From Balaenoptera acutorostrata (taxonomy: Eukaryota > Chordata > Mammalia > Artiodactyla > Balaenopteridae), in assembly GCF_949987535.1 (NCBI RefSeq), contig NC_080079.1:55539000-55602999 (forward strand): a DNA stretch of 64,000 nt. Reading direction: 5' to 3'. Below, one piece after another: positions 45,319-57,499 of this stretch. The notes under the pieces were generated by a model. The model ran no database searches. It was not told the origin of the DNA and saw only the letters and a program-made list of their open reading frames with translations. Each line of letters opens with the position of its first letter. The stretch's first letter is position 1. The translations under genes and the position numbers were made by a program.

Positions 45319-47316
45319 AAGTCTTTGATCCATTGTATATTCTGGCCTCCTTTGTCATAGATTAGGTGACCATAGATACGTGGGTTTATCTCTGGGCTTT
45401 CCATCTTCCATTGATCTCTGTTTCTGTTTTTGTGCCAGTACCATACTGTCTTGATTACTGTAGCCCTGTAGTATAGTCTGAAGTCAGGGAGCTGATTCCT
45501 CCAGCTCCATTTTTTTCTTAAGATTGCTTTTGCTATTTGAGGTCTTTTGTGTTTCCATACAAATTGTAAAATATTTTGTTTTAGGTCTGTGAAAAATGCC
45601 ATTGGTAATTTGATAGGGATTGCATTGAATCTGTAGATTGCTTTGGATAGTATAGTCATTTTCACAATATTGATTCTTCCAGTCCAAGAACATGTATATC
45701 TCTCCATCTGTTTCTGTTGTCTCTGATTTCTTTCATCAGTGTCTTACAGTTTTCTGCATACAGTTCTTTTGCCTCCTTAGGTAGGTTTATTCCTAGGTAT
45801 TTTATTCTTTTTGTTGTGATGCTAAATGAGATTCTTTCCGTAATTTCTCTTTCTGATCTTTCGTCATTAGTGTATAGGAATGCAAGAGATTTCTGTGCAT
45901 TAATTTTGTATCCTGTGACTTTACTAATTTATTGATTAGCTTTTCAATAAGTGGTCCTGGGAAAACTGGACAGCTACATGTAGAAGAATGAAGTTAGAGC
46001 ACTCCCTAACACTGTACACAAAAATAAACTCAAAATGGATTAAAGACATATATGTAAGGCTAGACACTATTAAACTCTTAGAGGAAAACATAGACAGAAC
46101 ACTCTTTGACATAAATCGCAGCAAGATATTTTTTGACTGACCTCCTAGAGTAATGAGAATAAAAACAAAAATAAACAAATGGGACTTAATGAAACTTAAA
46201 AGCTTTTGCACAACAAAGGAAACTATAAACAAGACGAAAAGACACCCCTCAGAATGGGAGAAAATATTTGCAAATGAAGCAACTGACAAAGGATTAATCT
46301 CCAAAATATACAAACAGCTCATGCAGCTCAATATCAAAAAAAAATAACGCAATCAAAAAAATGGGCAGAAGACCTAAATAGACATTTCTCCAAAGAAGAC
46401 ATACAGAGGGCCAACAAACACATGAAAAAATGCTCAACATCACTAATTATTAGAGAAATGCAGATCAAAACTACAATGAGATATCACCTCACACTGGTCT
46501 GAATGGCCATCATCAAGAAATCTACAAACAATAAATGCTGGAAAGGGTGTGGAGAAAAGGGAACCCTCTTGCACTGTTGGTGGGAATGTAAATTGATACA
46601 GCCACTATGGAGAACAGTACGGGGTTCCTTAAAAAACTAAAAATAGAACAACTATGTGACCCAGCAATCCCACTACTGCGCATATACCCAAAGAAAACCG
46701 TAATTCAAAGAGACACATGCACCCCAATGTTCATTGCAGCACTATTTTCAATAGCCAGGACATGGAAACAACCTAAATGCCCATCAACAGATGAATGGAT
46801 AAAGAAGATGTGGTACATATATACAATGGAATATTACTCAGCCATAAAAAGGAACAAAACTGGGTCATTTGTAGAGACGTGGACGGACCTAGAGACTGTC
46901 ATACAGAGAGAAGTAAGTCAGAAAGAGAAAAACAAATATCGTATATTAACGCATATATGTGGAATCTGAAAAAATTGGTATAGATGATCTTATTTACAAA
47001 GCAGAAATAGAGACACAGATGTAGAGAACAAATGTATGGATACCAAAGGGGAAAAGGAGGGTGGGATGAATTGGGAGATTGGGATTGACATATAAACACT
47101 ATTGATACTATATATAAAATAGATAACTAATGAGAACCTACTGTATAACACAGGGAACTTTACTCAATGCTCTGTGGTGACCTAAATGGGAAGGAAATCC
47201 AAAAAAGAGAGGATATATGTATACGTATAGCTGATTCACTTTGCTGTACAGTAGAAACTAACACAACATTGTAAAGCGACTATACTCCAATCAAAATTTT
47301 TTTTTAAAGTCTTTGA
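45319..47316 (+). mobile_element. L1 insertion with 5' inversion (twin priming)
   Basis: One L1 in two opposed parts. 45330-45944 is ORF2 on the minus strand; a 145-codon frame there has [16 protein letters not shown] and [13 protein letters not shown] parts of the region behind the reverse transcriptase. 45945-47300 is ORF2 end and 3' UTR on the plus strand, with [20 protein letters not shown] and [20 protein letters not shown]. The inverted part ends (at 45330, near ACAATGGA on its own strand) almost where the direct part begins (CAATAAGTGGT), so together they cover ORF2 with little loss. The repeated AAGTCTTTGA at 45319-45328 and 47307-47316 is a probable TSD. Stops and shifts kill ORF2; no EN domain or ORF1 is present. 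Confidence 0.93.
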
Positions 47317-47533
47317 GTTTTTCTTTTCCATAAAAGTCTTATATAATTTTTTATTTTTATGGACACTATAGCCACTATTTATCTTTCCAATTCTAAATTT
47401 AACAGATTTAAAATTGAGCTATATTTTAAGGACTTTAAATATATTTATAAAGCCTAACTTACAAAAGATAATGGAGAAAGTCAATACTTGTAAGCCAAAT
47501 TAGTATCAAGATAAGTCACTGAGACTTTTGAAC

Positions 47534-47785
47534 TTGACCTCAATTTTTTTTTTTAAACATCTTTATTGGAGTATAATTGCTTTACAATGTTGGGTTAGTT
47601 TCTGTTTTACACCAAAATGAGTCAGCTATATATATACATATATCCCCCATCCCCTCCCTCTTGCATCTCCCTCCCACCCTCCCTATCCCACCCCTCTAGG
47701 TGGTCACAAAGCACCGAGCTGATCTCCCTGTGCGATGCAGCTGCTTCCCACTAGCTATCTATTTTACATTTGGTATTGACCTCAA
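47534..47785 (-). mobile_element. Young L1, 3' UTR only, with 10-bp TSD
   Basis: A minus-strand, strongly 5'-truncated L1 between copies of TTGACCTCAA (47534-47543, 47776-47785). It opens with poly-T and AACATCTTTATTGGAGTATA and ends inside the 3' UTR at TTTTACATTTGGTA. Very similar to the copy at 12.8 kb. Confidence 0.95.
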
Positions 47786-47959
47786 ATTTTTGTGAGCCCA
47801 TATTTTTACAGCATTGTCAGGGTTCCACAATAATTTAGTCACAAAAGAACTTAATGTATGTTATTAACATATATTAGGCTGTGCTTTCATATGTAAATTG
47901 CCTTTAGAAGTCACTGCCTTTACCTTTGGCCTTTCTGTATTAGGAGATTCCTCGTTCAT
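47786..47959. other. Possible body of the Tigger-like element
   Basis: Not recognised by itself. It leads into the Tigger-like end, and may be its internal part. Confidence 0.25.
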
Positions 47960-48072
47960 GCTTAACAGAGGGCCTACTATACTAAGCCATTTTATATAAG
48001 AAACTTGAGCATCTAAGGATTTTGGTATCCAGTAGGGTCTTGGAACCAGTCCCCCCACAGACACCCAGGGTC
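47960..48072 (+). mobile_element. Tigger-like (pogo/Tc1-mariner) DNA transposon end
   Basis: CTACTATACTAAGCCATTTTATATAAG, ACTTGAGCATCTAAGGATTTTGG, TATCCAGTAGGGTCTTGG, AACCAGTCCCCCCACAGACAC and CAGGGTCAACTGTA give the end of a common mammalian Tigger/MER2-like element. Exact family not given. Confidence 0.6.
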
Positions 48073-48074
48073 AA

Positions 48075-48545
48075 CTGTATGAGTAATTTTCAGTCAGTTT
48101 TAGCCTATCTCCAGAATTTTGCCCCTAACTCTGAGGTCCAGACTTCTGTATCCAACTGCATACTCTTCACCTCTATTTGGACATCTAGTAGGCATTTCAA
48201 ATTCAACTTGCCCAAAATAAAATTCTCGATTACCCTCATACTAACCTTAAAATTGCTCCATTCCCAGTATCCCCCACTATTGCAATGCTCAGCTAATCCT
48301 CTGAGCTCAAACTTTCAAAATATACCTCACCCTGCTCTATACTACTCTCATTTTAAGCCAAGCCACCATCATCTCTCAACTGAACTAGTGCAATTGCCTC
48401 GTAACTGTTCTCTCCGTTTTCACTCTTACATACCTACAATCAACTTTCCTTAAAGCAATCAACGTAAACATTTTAAAATCCTGACATAGTCAGAAAAGAA
48501 ATCCAATATCCTCACCACGATCCACAAGATACCATACCACGTATC
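48075..48545 (+). mobile_element. LINE-2 (L2) fragment
   Basis: GGACATCTAGTAGGCATTTC, AAATTCAACTTGCCCAAAAT, AAGCCAAGCCACCATCATCTC, TCAACTGAACTAGTGCAATTGC and CTCGTAACTGTTCTCTCCG follow L2 ORF2 in order. The 143-codon plus frame from 48022 runs through it in a chance frame with no L2 protein likeness. Confidence 0.75.
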
Positions 48546-49944
48546 CCCTGCTTAAGGTGTCCATTCGAGCCTGTTTGCTGGATAAAGTTTTTGTAGCCAC
48601 TGGATGGACCTCTGAACAAATTTGGTTCAGACGTTGAGAATGATGACACTACACACACACCTACCAAGAGGGGAAATATTTATTACTTATATAATGAAGC
48701 CTTCTGGGGAGAGCAGAGCAGGCCTCTCAGTCTGTCCCAAAAATGGCTTGAGAGAGAAAGGAAAGGAAACTCATGGGTTTTCACAGTGGCTAAGGGTTGG
48801 GGCTGAACTGAAGGTTCACATGTGTAGTCAGGGGCTTGTGTAGTTGGAACCTCCTACTCAGGGATAGTGCATATACTGTTCTCTCTGACTAGAACACTCC
48901 CACATCTGAAAATGCGTTGCATAGGTTTTGCCAGACATGTAGAATTATGGAAGGTGGCAATAAGTGGAAGGTATTTGCCAGGGCATATCATAATAATGGG
49001 CCATGGAATCCAGGTAAATAGCAGTAAAAGAAAGGCAGACGATTTTAGCACATTGTAAGAAGGTAATGGAGTCATTGATTGGAGGTCTCAATGAAGCTGA
49101 AGTAGAGGGTATTTGAGCAGTGAGATGGAAGAATAGGAATATGATTCTAGGAAGAGGCTTTTGAAAAGAGTGGCTGAAATGCAGTAAGAAATTTTGATGG
49201 AGGTGAAGAGACCAAGGTTCAAAGAATTAAACCAGATTGGTATATATTTCATCTTCTTGGATGCTGTAAACACTGAAAATAAAGGCAGAAATTGGGGTAG
49301 AGAGAAATACTGTTAGCAAGACATTAAAGCCTTCAATTAATAAAGAAAATAGATCAGAGGTCGGTAATCCACAGAGTGGGAGGCGACTGCTGTAGACAGA
49401 TGGCTTGTGCTTCAATCTAGATACTGTTGCCACTAGAAGTCTCTAAATTATGTTTCAGAAAGCTGATGGACTCAACCTGAGTGGAATTTTTTTTTAAATC
49501 AGCAAATATTAGTGGGTATATTCCTGGGGAAATACATACATTTTTGAGCCAAGCTTTTACAAGTTTTAATATATTATCATCACGTTGCAGAGATACTAAC
49601 CATTATTGCCAGGGCTCAACTTCTCTGAGAAGAGGAGAAAAAGAGAATCAATTTGTAATAAAGGGACTGAAGCCCAAAGATTAAGAAACCTGGAAAAGTT
49701 CATACAGGTAGCAAAGGCTCAAAGGGGAAACTGTCACCTCCTGGCTCTGAGTTTCCCTGATAGCTCTGACTGCCCTCCTCCTGCCCACAGCTATCAGCAG
49801 TTATATCTTGCCAGCTATGAGTCACATAAACACAAACAAAAATCACAGTTCTGCCTGTCTTTTAATTTAATTTGTTATGAAAATATTCCTATAAAAGGTT
49901 ATATTCCTAATAACATTCCTAGTAATATATTTATTATTATGGAT
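48546..49944. other. 1.4 kb without clear genes or repeats
   Basis: Short MIR-like scraps may lie near 49660-49720 (AGATTAAGAAACCTGGAAAAG). Otherwise no gene or named repeat. Bases 48650-48840 look like an old dispersed repeat that I cannot name. Confidence 0.3.
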
Positions 49945-50545
49945 ATATATCAAAAAAAATGAAAACACTAATTTGCAAAGATACATGCACCACAGTGTTC
50001 ATAGCAACATTATTTACAGTAGCCAAGATATGGAAGCAACCTGTGTCCATCTACAGGTGAATGGATAAAGAATATGTAGCATATATATATTTATACAATA
50101 GAATATTAGTCTTAAAAAAGAATGAAATTCTGCCATTTGCAACAACACAGATGGACCTGGAGGACATTATGCTTAGTGAAATAAGTCAGAGAAAGACAAA
50201 TACTGTATGATATAACTTACATGTGAAATCTTAAAAATAAACTAGTGAATATAGCAAAAAAGAAACAGACTCACAGATATAGAAAACAAACTAGTGATTA
50301 CAGGTGGGGAGATAGAATAGGGGAGGGGCCAGATAGGGGTAGGGGATTATGATGTACAGACTACTATGCATAAAATAAATAAGCTACAAGGATATATTAT
50401 ACAGCATATGGAATATAGCCAATATTTTATAATAACTTTAAATGGAGTATAATCTATTAAAAATATCGAATCACTATGTTATACACCTGAAACTAGTATA
50501 ATACCATAAGTCAACTACACTTCAATAAATAAATACATAAATAAT
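49945..50545 (+). mobile_element. L1 3' end, middle-aged
   Basis: ACAGTGTTCATAGCAACATTA, TACAGTAGCCAAGATATGG, GTGAATGGATAAAGAATATG, ATGGACCTGGAGGACATTATG, AAATAAGTCAGAGAAAGAC, TGTTATACACCTGAAACTAG and CAACTACACTTCAATAAATA give the ORF2 end and whole 3' UTR on the plus strand, closed by an A-rich tail. Confidence 0.9.
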
Positions 50546-52695
50546 AAAAAGAAGAAATGAATGGCATGTTTGTAACTGGGATATAGCACAGTAGCTGGTG
50601 TTTAGAGGCTCACAATAAATATTCCACACCCAAAACACATTTTCTCTTATTAATATTTGAATTTATTATGCCTGACTAAATCCTGGCATATAGCAGATAT
50701 TCAGTAAAACTACTCAATTAAGTGAAATAATGAACCGTGTAACCTACAGGCATTTACTCACATACCCAACCTCTCTTCTAACCTGCACAGATTATCAACA
50801 AGCTCATGTCAAACAAGACATTTGACTTCCCAGTAAAAAATTGCAATTATGGGCCACTGAGCTCCAATGAGAGAAATAAAAAGGTTTACCATCATCCAAA
50901 CATGATTTCCTTCAGTCATCTCCTCAAAAGATAACCTTCAGGCCCCTCAGGAAAGAAACTGTCCTAAAAGATTGCAATATGATGGGGAAATTTACACATG
51001 GGTTGGGTAATGCTTTAGCTCTCAGCTCAGGAGACTGGAATTTCAAATCCCATGTATTCCCCCTAGACATATAAATATGGCTTTTCTATCCATCAGAGAA
51101 ACAAAAGAGGAAAAAGGTGAACTCTAAATTGAGTCTATTTAATGGACTGCCACTTACAAACACTGAGTGGAAACGTGAACTCCCCCAAGTCAGTGTTGAA
51201 GGAGTGGAGAGCAGCAGCTGGTAAAAGATTACAAGCAATTTTTACGAGATTTATAGTAAGCTAGTGAACTACAACATGACAGAGGCTGAAAGTGAAATTA
51301 AACCAGGTCGTACATCAATGAAGATTTTGTTTTCAGCAGCTATGAACTTTAAGATGATTAACAAGACAAGAAGTATGGATTCCAGGGGCTCTTTGGAATA
51401 CTCTAGGGCAGACAAAATTATGAACAAGCAGAAGATGGGAACAGTTAAAACTGGAGTGGGAGGGGGAAGAGAGTTCATTGTCAGCATGCGTTAGAGAAAC
51501 GGATTCAGTTACAAAACCGATGGGCATGACTTGAGTGTTTTGTCTCATCCCCAGGTTTGCACCCACCCTTTTCAGGTCTCCTGCCCAGTCTACAGAATCA
51601 AACCTCACCCAAACCCTTCTGCATTATTCCCCCTGGCCCAGCTTAGCTAACAGTGCGTATGCCATGCCCTGGTTTACACACATGAACCACATTGACCCTC
51701 AGCCATACTGCAGCGGTCCATATTAGTAACTTCCTGGATGCCAATTTCCTGACTGTTATTTAAGCCATATCTCTAGATCTGTTTTTTTACCCAGGATACT
51801 CCATTCTCCTGAAATAAGACTTCCTAATACTCAACTTGGGCTGTTTTCGGATGGGAGCCTTTGCCCGATGACCAGACTTCCTCCAAGCATATTCCCTGGG
51901 TCTGTTCCCCTTTTGCTCATCTGACTCTTGTGAAGGGGTTCTAGTTCTATATTTTCACTATTCTCCTTCCTCCTTCCCACTGCAGTTTACCCAGCACTCT
52001 GGGTATAAAACAGCATGCTAATTCTGGCCCAGACCTGGATCAAATTGCCTGTTTACACATTACTGCAAGCATTGTAGATAATCTTCAGATACACTATCAT
52101 TTCTTGGCTTCCTATATTTTGTTCAAGCAGCTAAATCTATAACCCATATACAGAAGGACTAGCCAATGAATAAAATGGTCAGGCCAAACAAGCTTGGTGA
52201 TTCGTAGTGAGAAAAAAATATTCTGCTTTTCTAAACCAAAGGAAGCCATCACTACAGTTTTCTAATACAAGCGTCTCTATGCTCTCATGGAGCCCCACCT
52301 ATCCCTGTGCTCCTTCTTTTCTGAGTTCTAAAGTGCCTCACTTCTACCCTCTGAAGTCCCAGCTACCTACAAGAACCATACTCTGAAACAGGAAAAAATT
52401 CAACTCACCCCAAGGTCCCTGGACCACTTCCTTGTACAGGGTCAGTGCCACCCAGGACCGCTCACCCTGACCTGTTGAGGTTGGGTGCAGCTATTCCTTC
52501 AGACCTGGAATAAGGAAAGAAAGAACCACTTGTATCTTTTTTTAATACTGTCTGCTTCTAAAGATGCCAAGAGGATGATAGATGGGATTTACCTAGTCAG
52601 TAGAGATCCAGAGACACCCTACCTGCACCTGCCTCTGCATCACCAAAGACACCATCTTTCACTATTCAGGGCCTTTGAATCAGTCTTTTCCACAG
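50546..52695. other. 2.1 kb without recognised genes or repeats
   Basis: Frames of 60-91 codons occur on both strands around 51264-51608 but overlap each other in sense and antisense and show no family likeness. Confidence 0.35.
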
Positions 52696-52704
52696 CCCAG
52701 CATT

Positions 52705-52741
<37 letters not shown>

Positions 52742-53017
52742 TTTTGGCTGTGTTGGGTCTTCGGTTCGTGCGAGGGCTTTCTCCAGTTGCGGCAAGCGGG
52801 GGCCACTCTTCATCGCGGTGCGCGGGCCTTTCTCTATCGCGGCCCCTCCCGTTGCGGGGCACAGGCTCCAGACACGCAGGCTCAGCAATTGTGGCTCACG
52901 GGCCCAGCTGCTCCGTGGCATGTGGGATCTTCCCAGACCAGGGCTCGAACCCGTGTCCCCTGCATTAGCAGGCAGATTCTCAACCACTGCGCCACTAGGG
53001 AAGCCCCCAGCATTTCT
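52696..53017 (-). mobile_element. Young CHR SINE with 12-bp TSD, inserted in a MER5-like relic
   Basis: A minus-strand CHR SINE (52708-53005) between perfect CCCAGCATTTCT copies (52696-52707, 53006-53017). It has a poly(A) tail of over 30 bases, which suggests a recent insertion. Its body shares CTCGCACGAACCGAAGACCC and GGGGCCGCGATAGAGAAAGG with the copy at 60.8 kb, unlike the other four. The 180-codon plus frame here, the longest in the window, is antisense SINE plus poly-T and encodes nothing real. Confidence 0.97.
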
Positions 53018-53150
53018 AAATGCGTGATCTCAACTTCCTCCATCAGAATCAGCTGAGAGATTGTTAGAACACCCCACAAAGACTGATTGAGACACTCTAA
53101 AGCTGCAGTTCACACATCTGCATTGTCAGCAAGATCTCCGGGAGGAACCA
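53018..53150. mobile_element. MER5-like hAT relic
   Basis: TCCATCAGAATCAGCTGAGAG, ATTGTTAGAACACCCC and CACACATCTGCATTGTCAGC fit a MER5-like MITE. Part may continue left of the SINE. Confidence 0.45.
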
Positions 53151-54805
53151 TAGCTGAGTACCCTGAAGCAGAGGGTTGTCACCAACTGGTAATTTCAGTC
53201 AGGAGGCCAGGGTACAATTATTCATATTTTGGACGTCCAAGAGCTTAGCAGAAAACAGTATGTCTTCTAAGGAAGCTTGAGAAACTCCCTAAAATATGAC
53301 AGCTGGGGTCCTACTTGTGTTGCAAATGGGGACTTGTGCTGAGAGTGGCCAGGTAGATATTTGCATGGATGTCTTTGTAGTGATGGAAGAGCCACACAGA
53401 GGCTGAGTAGGGATTCTTGGACAGTCAGAGTGCTCCCCGTAGTGAACAGGAAATTGTATTTTTATGGAGTTACCCTGTGCCCTTGGAAAAGCATGTACAC
53501 ACCTTTAAGGACCAACCTTGATTCCCAAATTTTTACCAGTTGACATGTCCAGCCAATCATATACACTGTGCTGAGTGTGAAGTGGCTTCCCTAAAGGTTG
53601 ATCCATGTTTTGAACCAGATACTCTAAGGGTCTTCAAGAGTAATCATATTGAGGTCATTTGGGACAATTTTGGAGAGCCAGAGTCTGCCCAGATTTGCTG
53701 GAAAAAGAGTCCTATACTGACTTCACTCTTCTGAGCCAACAACTTCATCTATATACACCCTAGGCAGATGCTGATAATGATGTCTTTTGCACTAGAGTCT
53801 GAGAGGTCCTAGACCTAACTGGGAACATTGGGGTTTACCTTGGAGAGGCCAGCTTTCATGGGATTTCAGGTAATTCTGTGAGAGTAGAACATTTCCTATG
53901 TGGAGTGATCAACCAAGAGCTTGTTGCCAGGGTACCACCTGAAATCTTGGAGCTGAGGAATTTTCCTTACTGGTGGAAGGGGCAAGACTGCACGAATGGT
54001 CATGTCACTAAGGGTATAAGATAGTAAAGACAGTAAATATTCCTCTCCAAAAAGCTAGGCAAGTCAGGAAGGAGCCATGTAGAGCTTATTCTGCTGTCAA
54101 AGTAGACAGAAAGAAAGCGTATGTGATTAAACAATCTCTCTGGACTAAAGTGGCCCATGGAGAGAGATCTGATATCATAAAAGATGGGAAGGATAGACAA
54201 TAAAAGTGAAAAATATCTGAGGGTTTCATGTTCTATCTATTTTCTGGGCCTCAAAAGCACAATATTGGCATTTGATGCATGGGAGTAGAGGGATGGCATT
54301 TCATGCATTGTAGACAATGCCCAATAAGTATTTGGTTAGAGAGATAGAAAACCTAAAAATCAGTCCAAGATTTTTGAAAATTGAAAGAAGTTTGTTCTCC
54401 ATCTGTTTAGCGGTAATTTAGGAAAATTCCTGCAGCCAAATGTACAGCGAGGTTTAGGGATGGAATGGTGTTGGAGCAACTGAGGTGGGGGACAAGAGAA
54501 AGGTTGAAGGAGACTAGAGGACAGACTTCGGTAAGAGCAAATGTAAAGGATGGGATAGAAATAAAGTCCACATGTATGTGTGTGTTTTAGAAGAAAGTTT
54601 TTTGAGTGTCAAGGGGACCAACAAATTAAATGTAGATAAGGGAAAAGCAAGAAAGATATATCAATAATAATTCCAAATAATGTGAGCCACAGAGAAGAGT
54701 GGATTCATAATGTCATTTATTTACTCATTTGTAAAACCAAAAACTTATTGAGTTCCCAGTATACACCAGGCAAAGGGCTTGAAGCTGGATGTTTGGAATA
54801 GGGGG
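53151..54805. other. 1.65 kb without recognised genes or repeats
   Basis: Only short unsupported frames. No named repeat. Confidence 0.35.
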
Positions 54806-54807
54806 AA

Positions 54808-54808
54808 C

Positions 54809-54845
<37 letters not shown>
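54808..54845. repeat. (TG)n-(TA)n microsatellite
   Basis: Eleven or so TG units continue into TATATA. Confidence 0.96.
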
Positions 54846-55009
54846 CATGTGTGTATAATCCCTATTCTCATTGTACTAATCTAACCTATCCAAAAGGAAG
54901 TAATGAATTTACTATTTGCTTTCTAGAGCTTTTTAATATTCAAACACTATTTCTGTTTTTTACTAATTACTAAATAGTCATAATTCAAAGATTATTCTTT
55001 AAATCGAGG

Positions 55010-55235
55010 GTCAGCAACCTGTGGTCCATGCGTCAAACTGGCTCACCAACTCTTTGTAATTAAATGTCTACTGATACACAGCCATGCCCAATTTTAAGTC
55101 CTATTTATGGCTGCTTTTGTGAAACAATGGCAGAGTTGTATAGTTGTAGCAGAGACCAAATAGCCTGCAAAGTCCAACAAACTTACTATCTGACCCTTTA
55201 CAGAAAATGTTTGCCTGTCCCTTGTCTAAACCACT
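55010..55235. mobile_element. hAT-type non-autonomous DNA transposon relic
   Basis: It starts GAGGGTCAGCAACCTGTGGTC and ends in TATCTGACCCTTTACAGAAAATGTTTGCC. Inside are TATTTATGGCTGCTTTTGTG and ACAATGGCAGAGTTGTATAG. This is the common mammalian MITE whose ends read GGGTCGGCAAACTTTTTCTG, here reversed. The family is hAT-like by its ends. Confidence 0.7.
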
Positions 55236-56880
55236 ATCACAGATGTGTCTACAGTTAAACCTGACAGCACATGTCAGACTCAGGACAGCCTCTTTTCCTT
55301 CACCTGCTGCCCAGGCTCCAGCTTTTCTTTCTGCTGCAGACTACCTTATGTGCTGCTCTAGCACCCGGGCAGGAGCTGGGGGCAGAGGTCTCCCTCTAAA
55401 CCAGACTATATAGTTGGAACACAATTACACTCATTTCTGGGGGAAAAAAAGACATTAAAAAAATGTTTTTAAAAAAAAAAATGTTTTTAAAGTCAATACT
55501 GAGAGGAAATACAGGAAATAGCAAAAGTAACATAAAGGAAAGTTACAAAGTTTAAGACAACCTGTATCTTTTTCAAATAACATGTATTCAGGTTTGTAGT
55601 AATATTAAATACCAATAGAGCCTTAATGGATTTGATAGCTCTGAGAACATGGAATCTGAACTGTCTCTGATGGCTTCTAAAATACTCAGGTGAATAGAAA
55701 AAAATATGAAAGAAATGGTCAACAACCCTAAATTGAGGGAAAGATCCCACTCACATGTGAGAAGTGTTGTGAGATGGTTTCCTAGCTAAAAGACAAGGGA
55801 AATCATAACTGCAACAAAAGCTAAGGAAACAACTTCCTTTTAGAGAAAAAAACATGGAGCTATATCACAGAGAATAAGCAGATACCATCCAACTTGGAAG
55901 AATTGTATTTGGTGATGTGGGAGACCACAGAAAACTGGATCCACCTCCCTGGAATATCTTTATGTTACTGAAAAATTAGTCAAGAGCACTGAAAAATAGA
56001 GTTGATGGTGTGTGCATCCCCCAAAGGAGCCTGGTGCCTGTACCAAAGATGCCAAGGTGTAGTTTAACTTGTTCTTTGAAATAAAGAAGAAAATAGGGAA
56101 GTGCCACGTATATATATGGCAATTATCTGCTGATCCCGAGTAAACCCATCTTTGCTGGAGAAATACATGGCAGTCTATTTATTTCAGATCAACCCGGAAT
56201 ATATGAGTTCACAGGTCTAGAACACACACTTGAGAAGTCTTCCATAATTAGCGTTGAAATTTAAATGCCATGCATGCCTGGTAGAGAAGCTCTCAGGTCA
56301 CAGGCACCTGGAAGATAGAGGGGGGTGCTCTGCTCCCAGGCCTGGGGGTCAGGTCAGCCTGCCTTGGCTGGAGGAAAGCAGGAGGGCAGTCTCAATGTGT
56401 GCTGACCTCGGAGACCAAGGTTGGGCTGGAGAGTGCTCTCAGGAAAGCACAATTCTGCTCTCAGCCATCAAAGATAATGTGGACAAGCATTCTGTACATA
56501 CAGAACACACCTTGAATAGGACAGTCCTGCCGCCTGTATTGACTTTGTCAGATGCCCTACATATCCTGTCATCAGATTTTTTTTTCAATAAATTACAAGA
56601 ATTCAAAAATTAGATACTTTTCTGCCAGAGATTTTGGCCCTTAAATCACTTAAGTACCAAGACTAGCGAAAAATCATACCTCTACAAATAAAGATCTGAA
56701 CAATGCCCTAATGTCTCTCCTGCACGTTTGGCTAAGGGACAACCAAAAATGGGGTTGTGGAAGATGGAAAGGAGAGAGATAGAGAATTAAAAATACTTGT
56801 TTTTCACATTCAAGAAAGGACAAGATTCTTCTCTGACCAAAGGACCAAGTCATAATAAGCAACTGCTATTAGAGAGAACT
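55236..56880. other. 1.6 kb without recognised genes or repeats
   Basis: A 119-codon plus frame at 56254-56613 has no domain likeness and no splice or promoter context I can support. The A-rich tracts at 55442-55490 include two near-identical AAAATGTTTTTAAA blocks. Confidence 0.3.
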
Positions 56881-57310
56881 TGGGAGCAGTACACACACTC
56901 TGAAATCAACCTATCAGCCATAGCCTCACTCCTGGTAACTAGTTTCTGAAAAGTTAGCCAATCAAAGACAGTTCCACACTTCTAGACAGCAGCCAGTCAC
57001 CAAGTGCCTCACCCCAGTGGCCACATTCCTGAAAGCCAGCCTGTCAACAGCAGCCTTAATCCAGTGACCACCCTAACACAGGTGGAAATCCATCAACCCC
57101 TAAACACTCTTGCTTCTGAAAATCAACCGATCAATCCCTGAACACCAGGCTTCCCAAAACCTTCTATAAAATCAGCTCTCGCTTTGTTAAGGAAGATTAT
57201 GCCTGACTAGTACAGCTCTCCCTTGTGGACGATCAGGAAGTTCACCTTGTTTTGCATCAGATGCCTAATTTTTGTTCAAAAATTTTCAATCCTATCAGCA
57301 TCGACCTCTG
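56881..57310 (+). mobile_element. LTR-like block with degenerate repeats and a TATA box
   Basis: Degenerate units starting TCTGAAA or CCTGAAA, followed by AGCCAATCA-like or ATCAACC-like motifs, begin at 56898, 56944, 57026 and 57114. A TATAAAA box at 57165-57171 and a CT-rich, AAGTTCACC-bearing stretch follow. U3 repeats, TATA box and R-like region together suggest a solo LTR of class I type. No family recognised and no TG...CA ends proven. Confidence 0.4.
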
Positions 57311-57499
57311 TTAACTGTCAGATATAAATTTGGATTTATGAGTGAGAGATAATACTGTAGAAGAAATGAGATTAGCAATCTTTTCAATTCTGAGTGATTA
57401 TTATCACCTGTTCTTTATTTGTATTTGAACCCAAAACACAGGTGTAAATTTTGTGATGAACCTTCTGAACAATGATCATTTATTAAATGAGAGAAATGT

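Noticed and set aside
45270..45707. 145-codon frame on the minus strand with real protein likeness
   Set aside because: It is a piece of L1 ORF2 in the inverted half of a dead L1, not a host gene.
48022..48453. 143-codon frame on the plus strand
   Set aside because: It covers a Tigger-like end and an L2 piece in a chance frame. No protein likeness.
51264..51608. Sense and antisense frames of 72-91 codons over the same DNA
   Set aside because: Mutually overlapping frames of this size are expected by chance in a 64-kb window. No domain likeness.
52485..53027. Longest open frame in the window, 180 codons on the plus strand
   Set aside because: It runs through poly-T (a phenylalanine run) and the antisense of a CHR SINE. 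The same arginine- and serine-rich translation appears at the other SINE copies.
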